A stretch of 64,000 nucleotides of DNA from Peptoniphilus obesi ph1 (GTDB lineage: Bacteria > Bacillota > Clostridia > Tissierellales > Peptoniphilaceae): positions 307,865-371,864 of the forward strand of contig NZ_HE978580.1 of the NCBI RefSeq assembly GCF_000311865.1. Direction: 5' to 3'. This document shows positions 16,266 through 25,571 of this stretch, piece after piece; the first letter of the stretch is position 1, and each line of letters opens with the position of its first letter. Position numbers and translations under genes: made by a program. The notes beneath the pieces are model-generated. The model was not told the origin of the DNA, did no database searches, and saw only the letters and a program-made list of their open reading frames with translations.

Positions 16266-17273
16266 ATGATAGAAGTAAAAAATTTAGTAAAAGAATTTTC
16301 TACTGATAATGGAACTCTAAGAGCTATAGACGATGTATCTTTTAAGGTTAATAAGGCTGAAGTTTTTGGAATTATTGGCTTGTCCGGTGCTGGAAAATCC
16401 ACCTTGGTACGTTGTATAAATAAGCTTGAAGAACCAACATCTGGAGAAATAATTATTGACGATGTTCCAATCCTAGAATTAAATAATGAAGAGTTATTAA
16501 AACACAGAAAAGATATAGGGATGATTTTTCAATCTTTTAATCTTTTTATGCAAAAAACTGTTTATGACAATATAGCCTACCCGCTTAAAATTGTTGATAC
16601 TCCTAAAGATAAAATTAAAGCTAGGGTTGAAGAACTTTTAAAATTTATAGATCTTGAAGATAAAAAAGACAACTACCCTGCTCAACTATCTGGAGGTCAA
16701 CAGCAAAGAGTCGCTATTGCAAGAGCAATTGCTACAAATCCTAAAATTTTATTATCCGACGAGGGCACATCTGCTCTTGACCCAGCTAATACAAAATCAA
16801 TTTTGGAATTACTTAAAAAAATTGTAGAAAAATATCATATGACTATAATTATGATCACACACCAAATGGAAGTTGCTCAAGATATCTGTGATAGGATTGC
16901 AGTTATGGAAAATGGAAAAATTATAGAAGAAAACACAACTGATGAACTTTTTAAAAATCCAAAACACTCTATGACTAGGTCTTTTATAAAAAATCTTGGT
17001 AGCAATAACTCTGAGACTGAAGTCCTTGCAAAAGATTTTGATAATCCTATTTATAGGTTGGCCTACTTAGATTCAAATTATAAGGAGGCTGTTTTATCTC
17101 AATGTATTAAAAAATTTGATGTAGATATAAACCTTATAGCTGGAAATATAAACAGAATCAAAGACAAGGCTGTTGGTTATTTAATCGTTGAATTTATCGG
17201 AAACGATACTGATAATGCAATTGAATATTTAAGAAGCTTAAATGTATCAGTAGAGGAGGTAAAAAATGAATGA
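16266..17273 (+). CDS. metN: Methionine ABC transporter, ATP-binding subunit
   Basis: ATPase of the MetNIQ importer for methionine. Walker A is GLSGAGKST (38-46), the signature is LSGGQQQR (near 141), Walker B runs into DEGTSALDP, and the switch His is in MITHQME. The C-terminal 80 residues form the NIL domain that senses methionine and blocks transport (trans-inhibition). 335 residues is normal. It is the first gene after the SAM-I riboswitch, and its end overlaps metI by 8 nt, so translation is coupled. Confidence 0.97.
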   Translation: MIEVKNLVKEFSTDNGTLRAIDDVSFKVNKAEVFGIIGLSGAGKSTLVRCINKLEEPTSGEIIIDDVPILELNNEELLKHRKDIGMIFQSFNLFMQKTVYDNIAYPLKIVDTPKDKIKARVEELLKFIDLEDKKDNYPAQLSGGQQQRVAIARAIATNPKILLSDEGTSALDPANTKSILELLKKIVEKYHMTIIMITHQMEVAQDICDRIAVMENGKIIEENTTDELFKNPKHSMTRSFIKNLGSNNSETEVLAKDFDNPIYRLAYLDSNYKEAVLSQCIKKFDVDINLIAGNINRIKDKAVGYLIVEFIGNDTDNAIEYLRSLNVSVEEVKNE

Positions 17274-17916
17274 AATTGCTAGCATAATTTTACCTGCTAT
17301 TCCTCAAACTTTAATTTTAGTTTTTGTTTCATCTTTTATTTCAGTTCTGTTAGGAATGCCTCTTGGTATATTATTGACCTTGACAAGACCTGGTGGTTTA
17401 AAAGAAAATCCAAAGCTTTACTCTGTGATTGATTCAATTGTTAACTTTTTAAGATCCGTTCCATTTATTATCTTGATGTTAATATTGATTCCTGTTATGA
17501 GATTTATTGTAGGAAAATCATATGGTACTGCTGCAACTGTTATTCCTCTTAGTGTAGCTGCTATTCCTTTTTTTGGAAGATTAATGGAAACTTATCTTTC
17601 TCAAGTTGATAATGGAATTTTAGAAGCTGCAAAATCTATGGGATCAAATAACAAACAAATAATTTTCAATGTGTTAATACCTGAAGCTATGCCTCAAATT
17701 ATTAATGGCATAACTTTGGTTATAATAAATATTATCGCCTATTCTGCAATGGCTGGTGCTATCGGTGGCGGAGGACTAGGAGAAGTCGCTGTAAGATATG
17801 GCTACACCTATAAAAGGACAGACGTTTTGTGGATTGCGGTAATTATAATTGTAGCACTAGTACAAGTAATACAATTATTAGGCAATTTTCTTGAAAAGAA
17901 AGTTGATAAAAAATAA
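17266..17916 (+). CDS. metI: Methionine ABC transporter, permease
   Basis: Integral membrane subunit, 216 residues with five predicted membrane segments. The cytoplasmic coupling loop EAAKSMGSNNKQIIFNVLIP (about 125-144) is the EAA motif that docks to MetN. An AGAGGAGG site before the ATG lies inside the end of metN. The gene sits between the ATPase and the substrate-binding lipoprotein in the standard order for the MetNIQ system. Confidence 0.97.
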   Translation: MNEIASIILPAIPQTLILVFVSSFISVLLGMPLGILLTLTRPGGLKENPKLYSVIDSIVNFLRSVPFIILMLILIPVMRFIVGKSYGTAATVIPLSVAAIPFFGRLMETYLSQVDNGILEAAKSMGSNNKQIIFNVLIPEAMPQIINGITLVIINIIAYSAMAGAIGGGGLGEVAVRYGYTYKRTDVLWIAVIIIVALVQVIQLLGNFLEKKVDKK

Positions 17917-17927
17917 GGAGGAGAAAA

Positions 17928-18752
17928 ATGAAGAAAAGTTTATTAGCAATTCTTTTACTTTGCTTTGCCCTAGTTGGATGTAATAAATCAACTAACAATC
18001 AAGCAGCTGGCGAAGCAACAGCAGAAGGAGAAGACAACAAAATAGTTATTGGGGTTAGCCCAGTACCACATGGAGAAATTATTAACGGACTTAGCGAACA
18101 ATTTAAAGAAGCTGGTTTAGATGTTGAAGTTGTAACATTTGATGATTATATTCAACCAAATGAACAATTAGCAGCTGGAGACCTAGATGCGAACTACTTC
18201 CAACACGGTCCTTACTTAGATGAATTTTGTAAACAAAATAATCTAGACCTTGTATCAATTGGAAATGTTCATATCGAACCAATAGCTTTATATTCAGACA
18301 AAATTAAAGATGTTAGTGAATTAAAAGATGGCGATGAAATTATCATCCCTAACGATCCATCAAATGGTGGTAGAGCTTTAATTTTACTTGATAAAATCGG
18401 TATAATTAAATTAAAAGACAACACTAATCTTCTTTCAACTGAAAATGATATAGCTGAAAATCCTAAAAATATCAAAATCGTACCAATGGAAGCACAAAAT
18501 ATTCCAAATACCTACACTGATGCAGCTGCAGCAGTTATAAATTCAAACTATGCTATTGGAGCAGATTTAAATCCAAACTCTGATGCCTTAGTTGTTGAAG
18601 ATATTGATTCACCATATGCAAACCTAGTTGCTGTAAGAAATGGTGAAGAAAATCAAGAAAAATTTAAAAAATTAATGGAAGTTCTTCAATCTGAAGATTC
18701 TAAAAAATTCATTGAAGAAAAATATGATGGAGCTATTATTCCAGCATTTTAA
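17928..18752 (+). CDS. metQ: Methionine-binding lipoprotein
   Basis: Surface substrate-binding protein of the MetNIQ importer, 274 residues. The signal peptide ends in lipobox ALVGC (Cys18). The NLPA/MetQ fold is recognisable from IGVSPVPHGEII, DANYFQHGPYLD and YAIGADLNP. The S-box upstream makes methionine, rather than another amino acid, the likely ligand; D-methionine or methionine derivatives remain possible. It is the last gene of the operon and is followed at once by a strong terminator. Confidence 0.96.
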   Translation: MKKSLLAILLLCFALVGCNKSTNNQAAGEATAEGEDNKIVIGVSPVPHGEIINGLSEQFKEAGLDVEVVTFDDYIQPNEQLAAGDLDANYFQHGPYLDEFCKQNNLDLVSIGNVHIEPIALYSDKIKDVSELKDGDEIIIPNDPSNGGRALILLDKIGIIKLKDNTNLLSTENDIAENPKNIKIVPMEAQNIPNTYTDAAAAVINSNYAIGADLNPNSDALVVEDIDSPYANLVAVRNGEENQEKFKKLMEVLQSEDSKKFIEEKYDGAIIPAF

Positions 18753-18759
18753 GTAATTT

Positions 18760-18789
18760 AAAAAGGAGTTCAATTGAACTCCTTTTTTT
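18760..18789 (+). terminator. Terminator of metNIQ
   Basis: Perfect palindrome AAGGAGTTCAATTGAACTCCTT followed by T7. With A5 upstream it could also serve the converging CoA-transferase gene. Confidence 0.9.
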
Positions 18790-18806
18790 GTACTCATTTT
18801 TATATA

Positions 18807-20147
18807 TTATCTATTTGAATTTCTCCAAATACCAGCTGCTTCTGCTTGTTTAATTAAATCATCTCTAAATTCTGGAGCAGCTATATTTATAATACCTTCT
18901 GCTCTTTCCCAAGTTGATTTACCCTTGCAATTAAAGATACCATATTCAGTTACTATATAGTGAGTGTTAGGTCTTGCAGCAGTGATTGCTGATCCTTGTG
19001 GGAAATCCATTACTATTCTAGATTCATCTTTTCCTGTTTTCTTGTTGTGGAATTTAGATGATAGACAGATAAATGATTTTCCGCCTCTTGATAGGTAAGC
19101 ACCTAGAACAAAGTCAAGTTGTCCACCCGCTCCTGATATATGTTTTCTTCCACTTGATTCAGATGATACTTGTCCAAGTAGGTCAACATTTACAGCATTA
19201 TTAATTGATACAAAATTATCTATTGAAGAAATTATTCTTGCATCGTTTGTATATGATACTGGAGCTGACATACATTGTGGGTTGTTATCTATAAAGTCAT
19301 ATAGTTTTTTAGTTCCAGCAGCAAAAGCATAAACTTGTCTAAATCTATCAATTTCTTTTTTTGCTCCTGTTATTTTTCCTTCATTGTATAAATCAACAAA
19401 AGCATCAATAAACATTTCTGTATGAACGCCAAGGTCTTTTAAATCAGATTCTGCTATTAGAGAACCTACTGCGTTTGGCATTCCACCTATACCTAATTGT
19501 AGACAAGCTCCGTTTGGAATTTCATTTACAATTATTTCAGCAACTTTTCTATCAACATCTCCAAATGATCCTGCTGGTAGTTCAGGAATTTCTTCATTGT
19601 CACCTTCAACAATATAATCAACTTGGTCAATGTGAATTACGTTTTCAAATCCGCCAAGTGCTACTGGCATTTTTTCATTAACTTCAATTACAACCTTATC
19701 CGCAACTTCTATTGCTGCCATTAAGTGAGAAGCATTTAGACCAAAGTTAAAATAACCGTGTTGGTCCATAGGTGTAGCTGCTATATAAGCAACATCTACC
19801 TTACAGTTTTCTCTGTAATATCTTGGTAGTTCAGAATATCTAATTGGTTCATAGAATCCTGCATCTGTTCCATTAATTCTTTTTCTATCAGCTCCACCTG
19901 AGTGCCATGAATACCATATAAAAGCGTCTCCATTTGGATCTGCCTTGAAAATTTCAGGTTCAGCTAATAAAACCCCACCTCTAACTACAACGTCTTTAAG
20001 TTCTTTTGCTCTTTTGGCAAGTGCCTTATCAATTGCTACAGGAGTTTGTCCTGCCCAAGCAAAATCAACAAAGTCTCCACTTTTTACAAGTGAAGCTGCC
20101 TTATCAGCACTTACTAATTTTTCTTGATATTTTTGTTTATAGTCCAT
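18807..20147 (-). CDS. Acetate CoA-transferase (butyryl-CoA:acetate / 4-hydroxybutyrate CoA-transferase family)
   Basis: 446-residue type I CoA-transferase that moves CoA between acetate and an acyl-CoA. The catalytic Glu is expected in [10 protein letters not shown] (E244), the position used in 4-hydroxybutyrate CoA-transferase. The C-terminal [20 protein letters not shown] and the [20 protein letters not shown] segments are family hallmarks. In a butyrate-forming anaerobe the most likely job is butyryl-CoA:acetate exchange, the last step of butyrate production; this is an inference, since the other butyrate genes are not in the window. AAGGAGAT supports the ATG, and it is a single-gene unit. 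Confidence 0.88.
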   Translation of the reverse strand: MDYKQKYQEKLVSADKAASLVKSGDFVDFAWAGQTPVAIDKALAKRAKELKDVVVRGGVLLAEPEIFKADPNGDAFIWYSWHSGGADRKRINGTDAGFYEPIRYSELPRYYRENCKVDVAYIAATPMDQHGYFNFGLNASHLMAAIEVADKVVIEVNEKMPVALGGFENVIHIDQVDYIVEGDNEEIPELPAGSFGDVDRKVAEIIVNEIPNGACLQLGIGGMPNAVGSLIAESDLKDLGVHTEMFIDAFVDLYNEGKITGAKKEIDRFRQVYAFAAGTKKLYDFIDNNPQCMSAPVSYTNDARIISSIDNFVSINNAVNVDLLGQVSSESSGRKHISGAGGQLDFVLGAYLSRGGKSFICLSSKFHNKKTGKDESRIVMDFPQGSAITAARPNTHYIVTEYGIFNCKGKSTWERAEGIINIAAPEFRDDLIKQAEAAGIWRNSNR

Positions 20148-20176
20148 ATTATCTCCTTATAAATATCTTTTTGTTT

Positions 20177-20185
20177 ATTATAACA
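20177..20185 (-). promoter_or_regulatory. Extended -10 promoter of the CoA-transferase gene
   Basis: TGTTATAAT on the minus strand (TATAAT at 20177-20182), about 30 nt before the ATG. No good -35 is visible. Confidence 0.55.
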
Positions 20186-20210
20186 TAAATATTACTAACA
20201 AGTTAATTAG

Positions 20211-22472
20211 CTAGTCAAGCTTTACCCTATTTAATCTTAAAGCATTACTTACAACAAATATTGATGAAAAACTCATGGCAAAAGCTGCTATCATAGGGTT
20301 TAATTTTAAATCAAAGCTTGAATAAAATAAACCAGCTGCAATTGGAATTCCAATTACATTATAGAAAAATGCCCAAAATAAATTCTCTTTAATATTTTTT
20401 ATTGTTTTTTCTGATAATTTAAAAGCATCTACTAGATCAGACATATTAGATTTCATTAAAACAGCATCGGCTGATTCTATTGCTATATCTGTTCCTGCTC
20501 CTATTGCTATTCCAACATCTGCCCTGGCAAGTGATGGAGCATCATTTATTCCATCTCCTACAAAAGCTACTTTTTTTCCTTCTTTAATTTTTTCACTTAC
20601 AATTTCTTCCTTGCCCTCTGGTAAAACTTCTGCATAAACTTTATCTATATTTAATTTTTTAGCCAGACTTTCAGCTGTGTTCTTATTATCACCTGTTACC
20701 ATAATAACTTCTTTTCCCATAGAATGAAGTTCTTCTATGCTTAATTTTGCATCTTCTTTTACAGTATCAGCTAATGCAATTATACCAAGAACTCCATTTT
20801 CGTCTGCAAAATAAATTGGAGTTTTTGCATCTTTAGATAATAATTTTGCCTTTTCTTCAAAGTTTTTCATTTCTATATCTTCATTATCTAAAAGTTTTTT
20901 ATTTCCTGTAAGATAAGATTTTCCATCTATTTTTCCTATCAGTCCAAGTCCTGAAAGACTTGTAAAAAATTCTGGTTCTTTTATTTCAATTTCATTTTCC
21001 CTTGCATATTTAACTATTGATTTTGCCAAAGGATGTTCTGATTTTATTTCCAAACTTGCAGCAATTTCTAAAAGTTCTTTTTCACTAATTACTTCGTCTG
21101 TAATTATATCAGTTACTGAAAATTCTCCACTTGTTATGGTTCCAGTTTTATCCAATAAAACACTTTCTACTTGGTGAAGATTTTCTAATGATTCTGCTGA
21201 TTTAAATAATATTCCATGCTTTGCAGCAAGACCTGTTCCAACCATTATCGAAACTGGAGTTGCAAGTCCTAGTGCACATGGACAAGAAATTACAAGGACT
21301 GAAATAGCCATTGCTAAAGATAATTCTAAGTCCCCTCTTATAAACATCCAAGCTATAAAAGTGATTATAGAAATTGTTATTACTATTGGAACAAAGACAG
21401 AAGATATTTTATCTGCAAGTTTTGCAATTGGTGCCTTGCTCGAGTTTGCATCTTCAACAAGTTCTATAATTTTTGAAATTGTTGAATTTTTTAAGTCTGA
21501 TTCTGCCCTGTATTTTATAAATCCAGTCTTATTAGTTGTTGCAGATATAAGTTTATCGCCAACTTTCTTTTCCACTGGAATACTTTCTCCAGTCAAGGCA
21601 GACTCATCTACATCGCTCGATCCATCTATAATTTCTCCATCAACAGGAATATTTTCTCCAGGTCTTATTAAGATAATGTCGCCAATTTTTACATTGTCAA
21701 TCGATATTTCTTTTTCTTCCCCATCAACTTCTATGTTTACAGTTTGTGGTGTTAAATCCATAAGAGCTGATATAGCTCCGTTTGTTCTTCTCTTAGCCTT
21801 AGCTTCAAAATATTTTCCAAGAGTTATTAAAACCAAAATCATGCCTGCTGATTCAAAGTATAAATCGTGGGCAAAATGTTCTAACACGCTTGGATCATTA
21901 TGTGATAAGCCATAGGCTAATTTATAAATAACATAGACTCCATAGACAAAGGCTGCAGATGATCCAATTGCAATTAAGGAATCCATATTTGGCATAAATT
22001 TAAAAAGTGATCTGAATCCATTTACAAAAAATTCCCTATTAATTATCATTATTGGAATTGTTAGAAACATTTGAGTCAGCGCCAGTATTAACAAATTTTC
22101 TTTTCCTGCTAAAAACCCTATTTCTGGTAAGCCAAGCATGGGACCCATGGCTATATAAAATAAAATTATCATAAATACAGCCGAATATTTTAATCTCTTT
22201 TTCTTATTTTCTAATTCTTCGTCATATATTTCTTCAAGGCTTGGTTTTTTTGAATTACTTTTCTCATCAGCAAGGCTGGCAGAATATCCTGCATCTTTTA
22301 CTGCTGCAATGATTTCTTTTTCACTAAGCTTATCCTTGTCATAATCAACCTTCATGCTGTTTGTTAAAAGATTTACATTTACATCATTTACATCTAGTTT
22401 TTTAACTGCTTTTTCAACTGCATTTTGACAAGCAGAACAAGTCATGCCTTTGATATTATAATTTTCTTTGAT
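20211..22472 (-). CDS. copA: Copper-translocating P-type ATPase, start codon unusual
   Basis: Copper exporter of the P1B type, about 753 residues. One N-terminal metal-binding domain with MTCSAC, eight membrane helices, the transport motif [11 protein letters not shown], the phosphorylation site DKTGT and the hinge GDGINDAPS are all present. The frame lacks a normal start in the right place. AGGAGG at 22481-22486 precedes two ATC codons (22475 and 22472), and translation from 22472 gives [15 protein letters not shown], a standard N-terminus. The first ATG (22445) lies inside the metal site and has no ribosome site. The AGGAGG overlaps the addA stop, so translation is coupled. Not controlled by a visible copper repressor. 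Confidence 0.85.
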   Translation of the reverse strand: MKENYNIKGMTCSACQNAVEKAVKKLDVNDVNVNLLTNSMKVDYDKDKLSEKEIIAAVKDAGYSASLADEKSNSKKPSLEEIYDEELENKKKRLKYSAVFMIILFYIAMGPMLGLPEIGFLAGKENLLILALTQMFLTIPIMIINREFFVNGFRSLFKFMPNMDSLIAIGSSAAFVYGVYVIYKLAYGLSHNDPSVLEHFAHDLYFESAGMILVLITLGKYFEAKAKRRTNGAISALMDLTPQTVNIEVDGEEKEISIDNVKIGDIILIRPGENIPVDGEIIDGSSDVDESALTGESIPVEKKVGDKLISATTNKTGFIKYRAESDLKNSTISKIIELVEDANSSKAPIAKLADKISSVFVPIVITISIITFIAWMFIRGDLELSLAMAISVLVISCPCALGLATPVSIMVGTGLAAKHGILFKSAESLENLHQVESVLLDKTGTITSGEFSVTDIITDEVISEKELLEIAASLEIKSEHPLAKSIVKYARENEIEIKEPEFFTSLSGLGLIGKIDGKSYLTGNKKLLDNEDIEMKNFEEKAKLLSKDAKTPIYFADENGVLGIIALADTVKEDAKLSIEELHSMGKEVIMVTGDNKNTAESLAKKLNIDKVYAEVLPEGKEEIVSEKIKEGKKVAFVGDGINDAPSLARADVGIAIGAGTDIAIESADAVLMKSNMSDLVDAFKLSEKTIKNIKENLFWAFFYNVIGIPIAAGLFYSSFDLKLNPMIAAFAMSFSSIFVVSNALRLNRVKLD

Positions 22473-22484
22473 GATAACCGCCTC

Positions 22485-25400
22485 CTAAATTTTGTAACTT
22501 TCTACATCCAAGATAAAATCTGAAAATTTTTCTAAACTTTTTTCTACTTCTTCCCTGCTAATATCAATTTCATATTCTTTTTCATCTAAAGTTGATAATA
22601 AAAAGGCAGAAGATATTTTTATATCTCTTAATTTTTCTATCGCTGCGAGATAGATATGAATTTGATGCTTATATAAATCTTTTGCTTGGTCATTTAAGTT
22701 ACCAGTTTTTATATCAATAAGCTGATATTCTCCATTAACTTTTCTCAATTGGTCAATTTTTCCACGGACTATGCTAGTCTTAAATTTATAGAAAAATTCT
22801 TCTTCCCTGCTAAGAATTTCTCCCCTATTTAATTTTTCATAAGATTCTATGTGTTTTTTTATTAAATGCCTTGCCCTATCTTTATTTATATCATAGATGT
22901 CAAACTGGCTATCTATAAAACTATCTATGTTTTCTGAACTAATTTCTGCATATTTGTGGACAATATTTCCCAATATGATTGGATCTATTTCATATTTAAT
23001 CCCAGTTTTTAATCCATTTTCAGTAAGATCTTTATCTTGATATCCTAGGAAATGTGATTTAAAAAAGTTTTCTTTATCATATAAATAATATAAAAAATCT
23101 GTTGGAGTATAGTATTTTATAATCTTGTTTTTTTCTATTTTATTTTCTATATAATGATCAGCTTCTGTGAAATTATCTAAAATCTCATAATTTGAAGCTA
23201 GATCAGTTTTTTCCAAGTTTGGAATTTGAAAAACTTCAAGATCCTTATCTTCTTTTTCATCTGCTTCTATAATTTCATAATCATGGAAGTCTAAATCTTT
23301 TAAAAAAGATAAATATGAAGCATTTTCTATGTCTATCTCGTCATCTTTTAAGTTTGCACCAAGAAATAGTTCTTCTCTCGCCCTTGTCATGGCAACATAG
23401 AGAAGTCTCAATTCTTCTTCATTTTCTTTTTTATTCTTCTCTTCTTTTATAATGGAATGCTTAGATTTAGATTTTTTTAAATCTAAACCAAGTCCTATAT
23501 CTCCTACTGCGAGTTTTGACATGGCTTTTGACCTTATTGCCTTACCTGCATTGGCAAGAAAAACTATCTTAAACTCAAGTCCCTTTGACTTGTGGATTGT
23601 CATGAGTTTTACGCCCTTTTTATCATTTTCATCTTCGATTGATAAGTTTTCTATATATTCTGTAAAGGACATATATTTTTTCATTGACATGATTTCATAT
23701 TCTTTTGCTGCCTTTATAAGTTTATCTATATTTATTAGGGAATTTTCTCCATTTTCTATTAGAGAAATTTGATAATAATTTAATTTTTCCAATATTTTAA
23801 TTATCAAATCAGATATAGAATAATATTTATTGTAATTTCTAAAATATTCTAAATTTTCAATTGCCTCTAGGTATAAGGACTTGTATGGCTCAGCTAAGTT
23901 TTCTGAGGCCTCATGGTCTAATAAATTATTTTCCTTATAGTAGAGAGCTAGCTTAAAAATAGAATTCTCATCTAGACCAACATAGGGACTTTTTAAGTAT
24001 GCCAAGATATTTACTATATCTTTTTTATTTTTTATGGCTTTTAATATTATTAGCAAGTCACTTATTTCATTTTCATCTTCAAATTTATTTGAAGAATCAT
24101 TTACTCCAATCTCTCTTTTTATGAGTTCTTTTTTTAATGGAGCAATTTCCTTGTTAGTCCTAAATAAAACTGCTATGTCCTCTTCTTTTATTCCACTTTC
24201 TACTAGGTTTTTTATTTTATTTGCTAGTCCAATATTTTGGTCTTCCTCGCAAGTTAAGATTTTTATTTTCTCTTCCCCAGCAATATTTGCATTTATTGAA
24301 CTGTAATCATCTTCTAGTAGTTTGGTAAAAATTTCATTAAAGGATTCTATGAGTTTTTTACTTGACCTATAATTTTCAGTCATCTCAAGCTTTATCGCAC
24401 TTTCTTCTATCATTTGATTTGTAAAAGACTTATAGGTCTCTAGGTCTCCTCCCCTGAATCCATATATACTTTGTTTAGGATCCCCAACTACAAATAAATT
24501 TATATCACTCGATAAGTTTTTTGTAAGGTATTTTAGTATTTGAACTTGAAGTTTGTTGGTGTCTTGAAATTCATCCACTAAAATATATTTATATTGAAAG
24601 TTTTCTTCCTGGCTCAAGATATTAAGTGCCTGATCTTCCAAGTCAGAATAGTCAAAAACATTGGCATCTTTTTTATAGTTAGAATATTTTTCAATAACTT
24701 TTTCAAAAATTTCTAAAATAAAATCGTAAAATATTTGATTTTCAACTTCAAATGATATTGCTATATCATCTAATTCTTCCTTAATTTTATTTCTCAGGTT
24801 AAAGACTTCTTCTCTTTTTACGCTACCTAAATTTCTTCCTATCCTATCTAGAAAATCATAGTTAGGCTCTTTTAAAAAGTCTGCAAATTCCTGAGTTTTA
24901 TAAAAGTTAGTGAATTTTTTTCCTGGATCTAAACTAGCATATTCTTCTAATAGATTTATTAACTTAACCAGGTCTTTTTTATCCTTACCCAAGATAAAAT
25001 CTGCGTTTTTCGCCCTTATATCATTTATAGTCAAAGACTTGTTTTTCATTTCTTGGTAGAGTTCAAACAAACTTGACCTTAAATTGTCTAAATTATAGTT
25101 TTCTGTTATTTTTAAATAATCATAAAGCCTGCTATCATTTTTATAAATTTCTAAACTATCATCTATTGCATCGAATAACATTGCATCTGTTAAATTGCTA
25201 TCAGCAACTTCAAAGTCTAAGCTAAGTCCGTATTTCATGGCATTTTTTTCTATATAATCTTTGCAAAAGCCGTGTATAGTAAAAATATTTGCTTTAGAAA
25301 AATACCTTGCCAAGTTTTTTAAATCCTGCTCCTCACTTGCTAGCAAGTCTTTTTTGATTTTTTCTTTCATTTCAGCAGCAGCCTTGTTGGTAAAGGTTAT

Positions 25401-25571
25401 TGCTAAAATTTTTTCATAGGCTTCTGGTCCTAAGTTGGAAATTTCTTTTAAAGAATTAATAAACCTGCTGGTAAGTACCCTAGTTTTTCCAGTACCTGCT
25501 GCTGCATTTAAAACTATATTATTTTTTAAATTTATGGAGGCTTCTTCTTGAATTTTATTTAATTTTTCCAT
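22485..25571 (-). CDS. addA: AddA-type helicase-nuclease (RecBCD-like subunit A)
   Basis: UvrD-like 3'-5' helicase fused to a PD-(D/E)XK nuclease, acting in double-strand break processing. Walker A is NAAAGTGKTR (near 18-27), the DEFQDTN Walker B is near 330, GDPKQSIYGFRGG follows, and the RLLYVAMTRAREEL motif VI is near 725. The C-terminal nuclease shows GNIVHKYAE and YQLIDIKTG. At 1028 residues it is shorter than the roughly 1230 of Bacillus AddA. The ATG overlaps the addB stop by one base (TAATG), and copA follows directly. Confidence 0.93.
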   Translation of the reverse strand: MEKLNKIQEEASINLKNNIVLNAAAGTGKTRVLTSRFINSLKEISNLGPEAYEKILAITFTNKAAAEMKEKIKKDLLASEEQDLKNLARYFSKANIFTIHGFCKDYIEKNAMKYGLSLDFEVADSNLTDAMLFDAIDDSLEIYKNDSRLYDYLKITENYNLDNLRSSLFELYQEMKNKSLTINDIRAKNADFILGKDKKDLVKLINLLEEYASLDPGKKFTNFYKTQEFADFLKEPNYDFLDRIGRNLGSVKREEVFNLRNKIKEELDDIAISFEVENQIFYDFILEIFEKVIEKYSNYKKDANVFDYSDLEDQALNILSQEENFQYKYILVDEFQDTNKLQVQILKYLTKNLSSDINLFVVGDPKQSIYGFRGGDLETYKSFTNQMIEESAIKLEMTENYRSSKKLIESFNEIFTKLLEDDYSSINANIAGEEKIKILTCEEDQNIGLANKIKNLVESGIKEEDIAVLFRTNKEIAPLKKELIKREIGVNDSSNKFEDENEISDLLIILKAIKNKKDIVNILAYLKSPYVGLDENSIFKLALYYKENNLLDHEASENLAEPYKSLYLEAIENLEYFRNYNKYYSISDLIIKILEKLNYYQISLIENGENSLINIDKLIKAAKEYEIMSMKKYMSFTEYIENLSIEDENDKKGVKLMTIHKSKGLEFKIVFLANAGKAIRSKAMSKLAVGDIGLGLDLKKSKSKHSIIKEEKNKKENEEELRLLYVAMTRAREELFLGANLKDDEIDIENASYLSFLKDLDFHDYEIIEADEKEDKDLEVFQIPNLEKTDLASNYEILDNFTEADHYIENKIEKNKIIKYYTPTDFLYYLYDKENFFKSHFLGYQDKDLTENGLKTGIKYEIDPIILGNIVHKYAEISSENIDSFIDSQFDIYDINKDRARHLIKKHIESYEKLNRGEILSREEEFFYKFKTSIVRGKIDQLRKVNGEYQLIDIKTGNLNDQAKDLYKHQIHIYLAAIEKLRDIKISSAFLLSTLDEKEYEIDISREEVEKSLEKFSDFILDVESYKI

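Noticed and set aside
21361-21915. 184-codon plus-strand open frame opposite copA
   Set aside because: It is antisense to the conserved copA coding sequence, has low-complexity composition and no ribosome site; a shadow frame.
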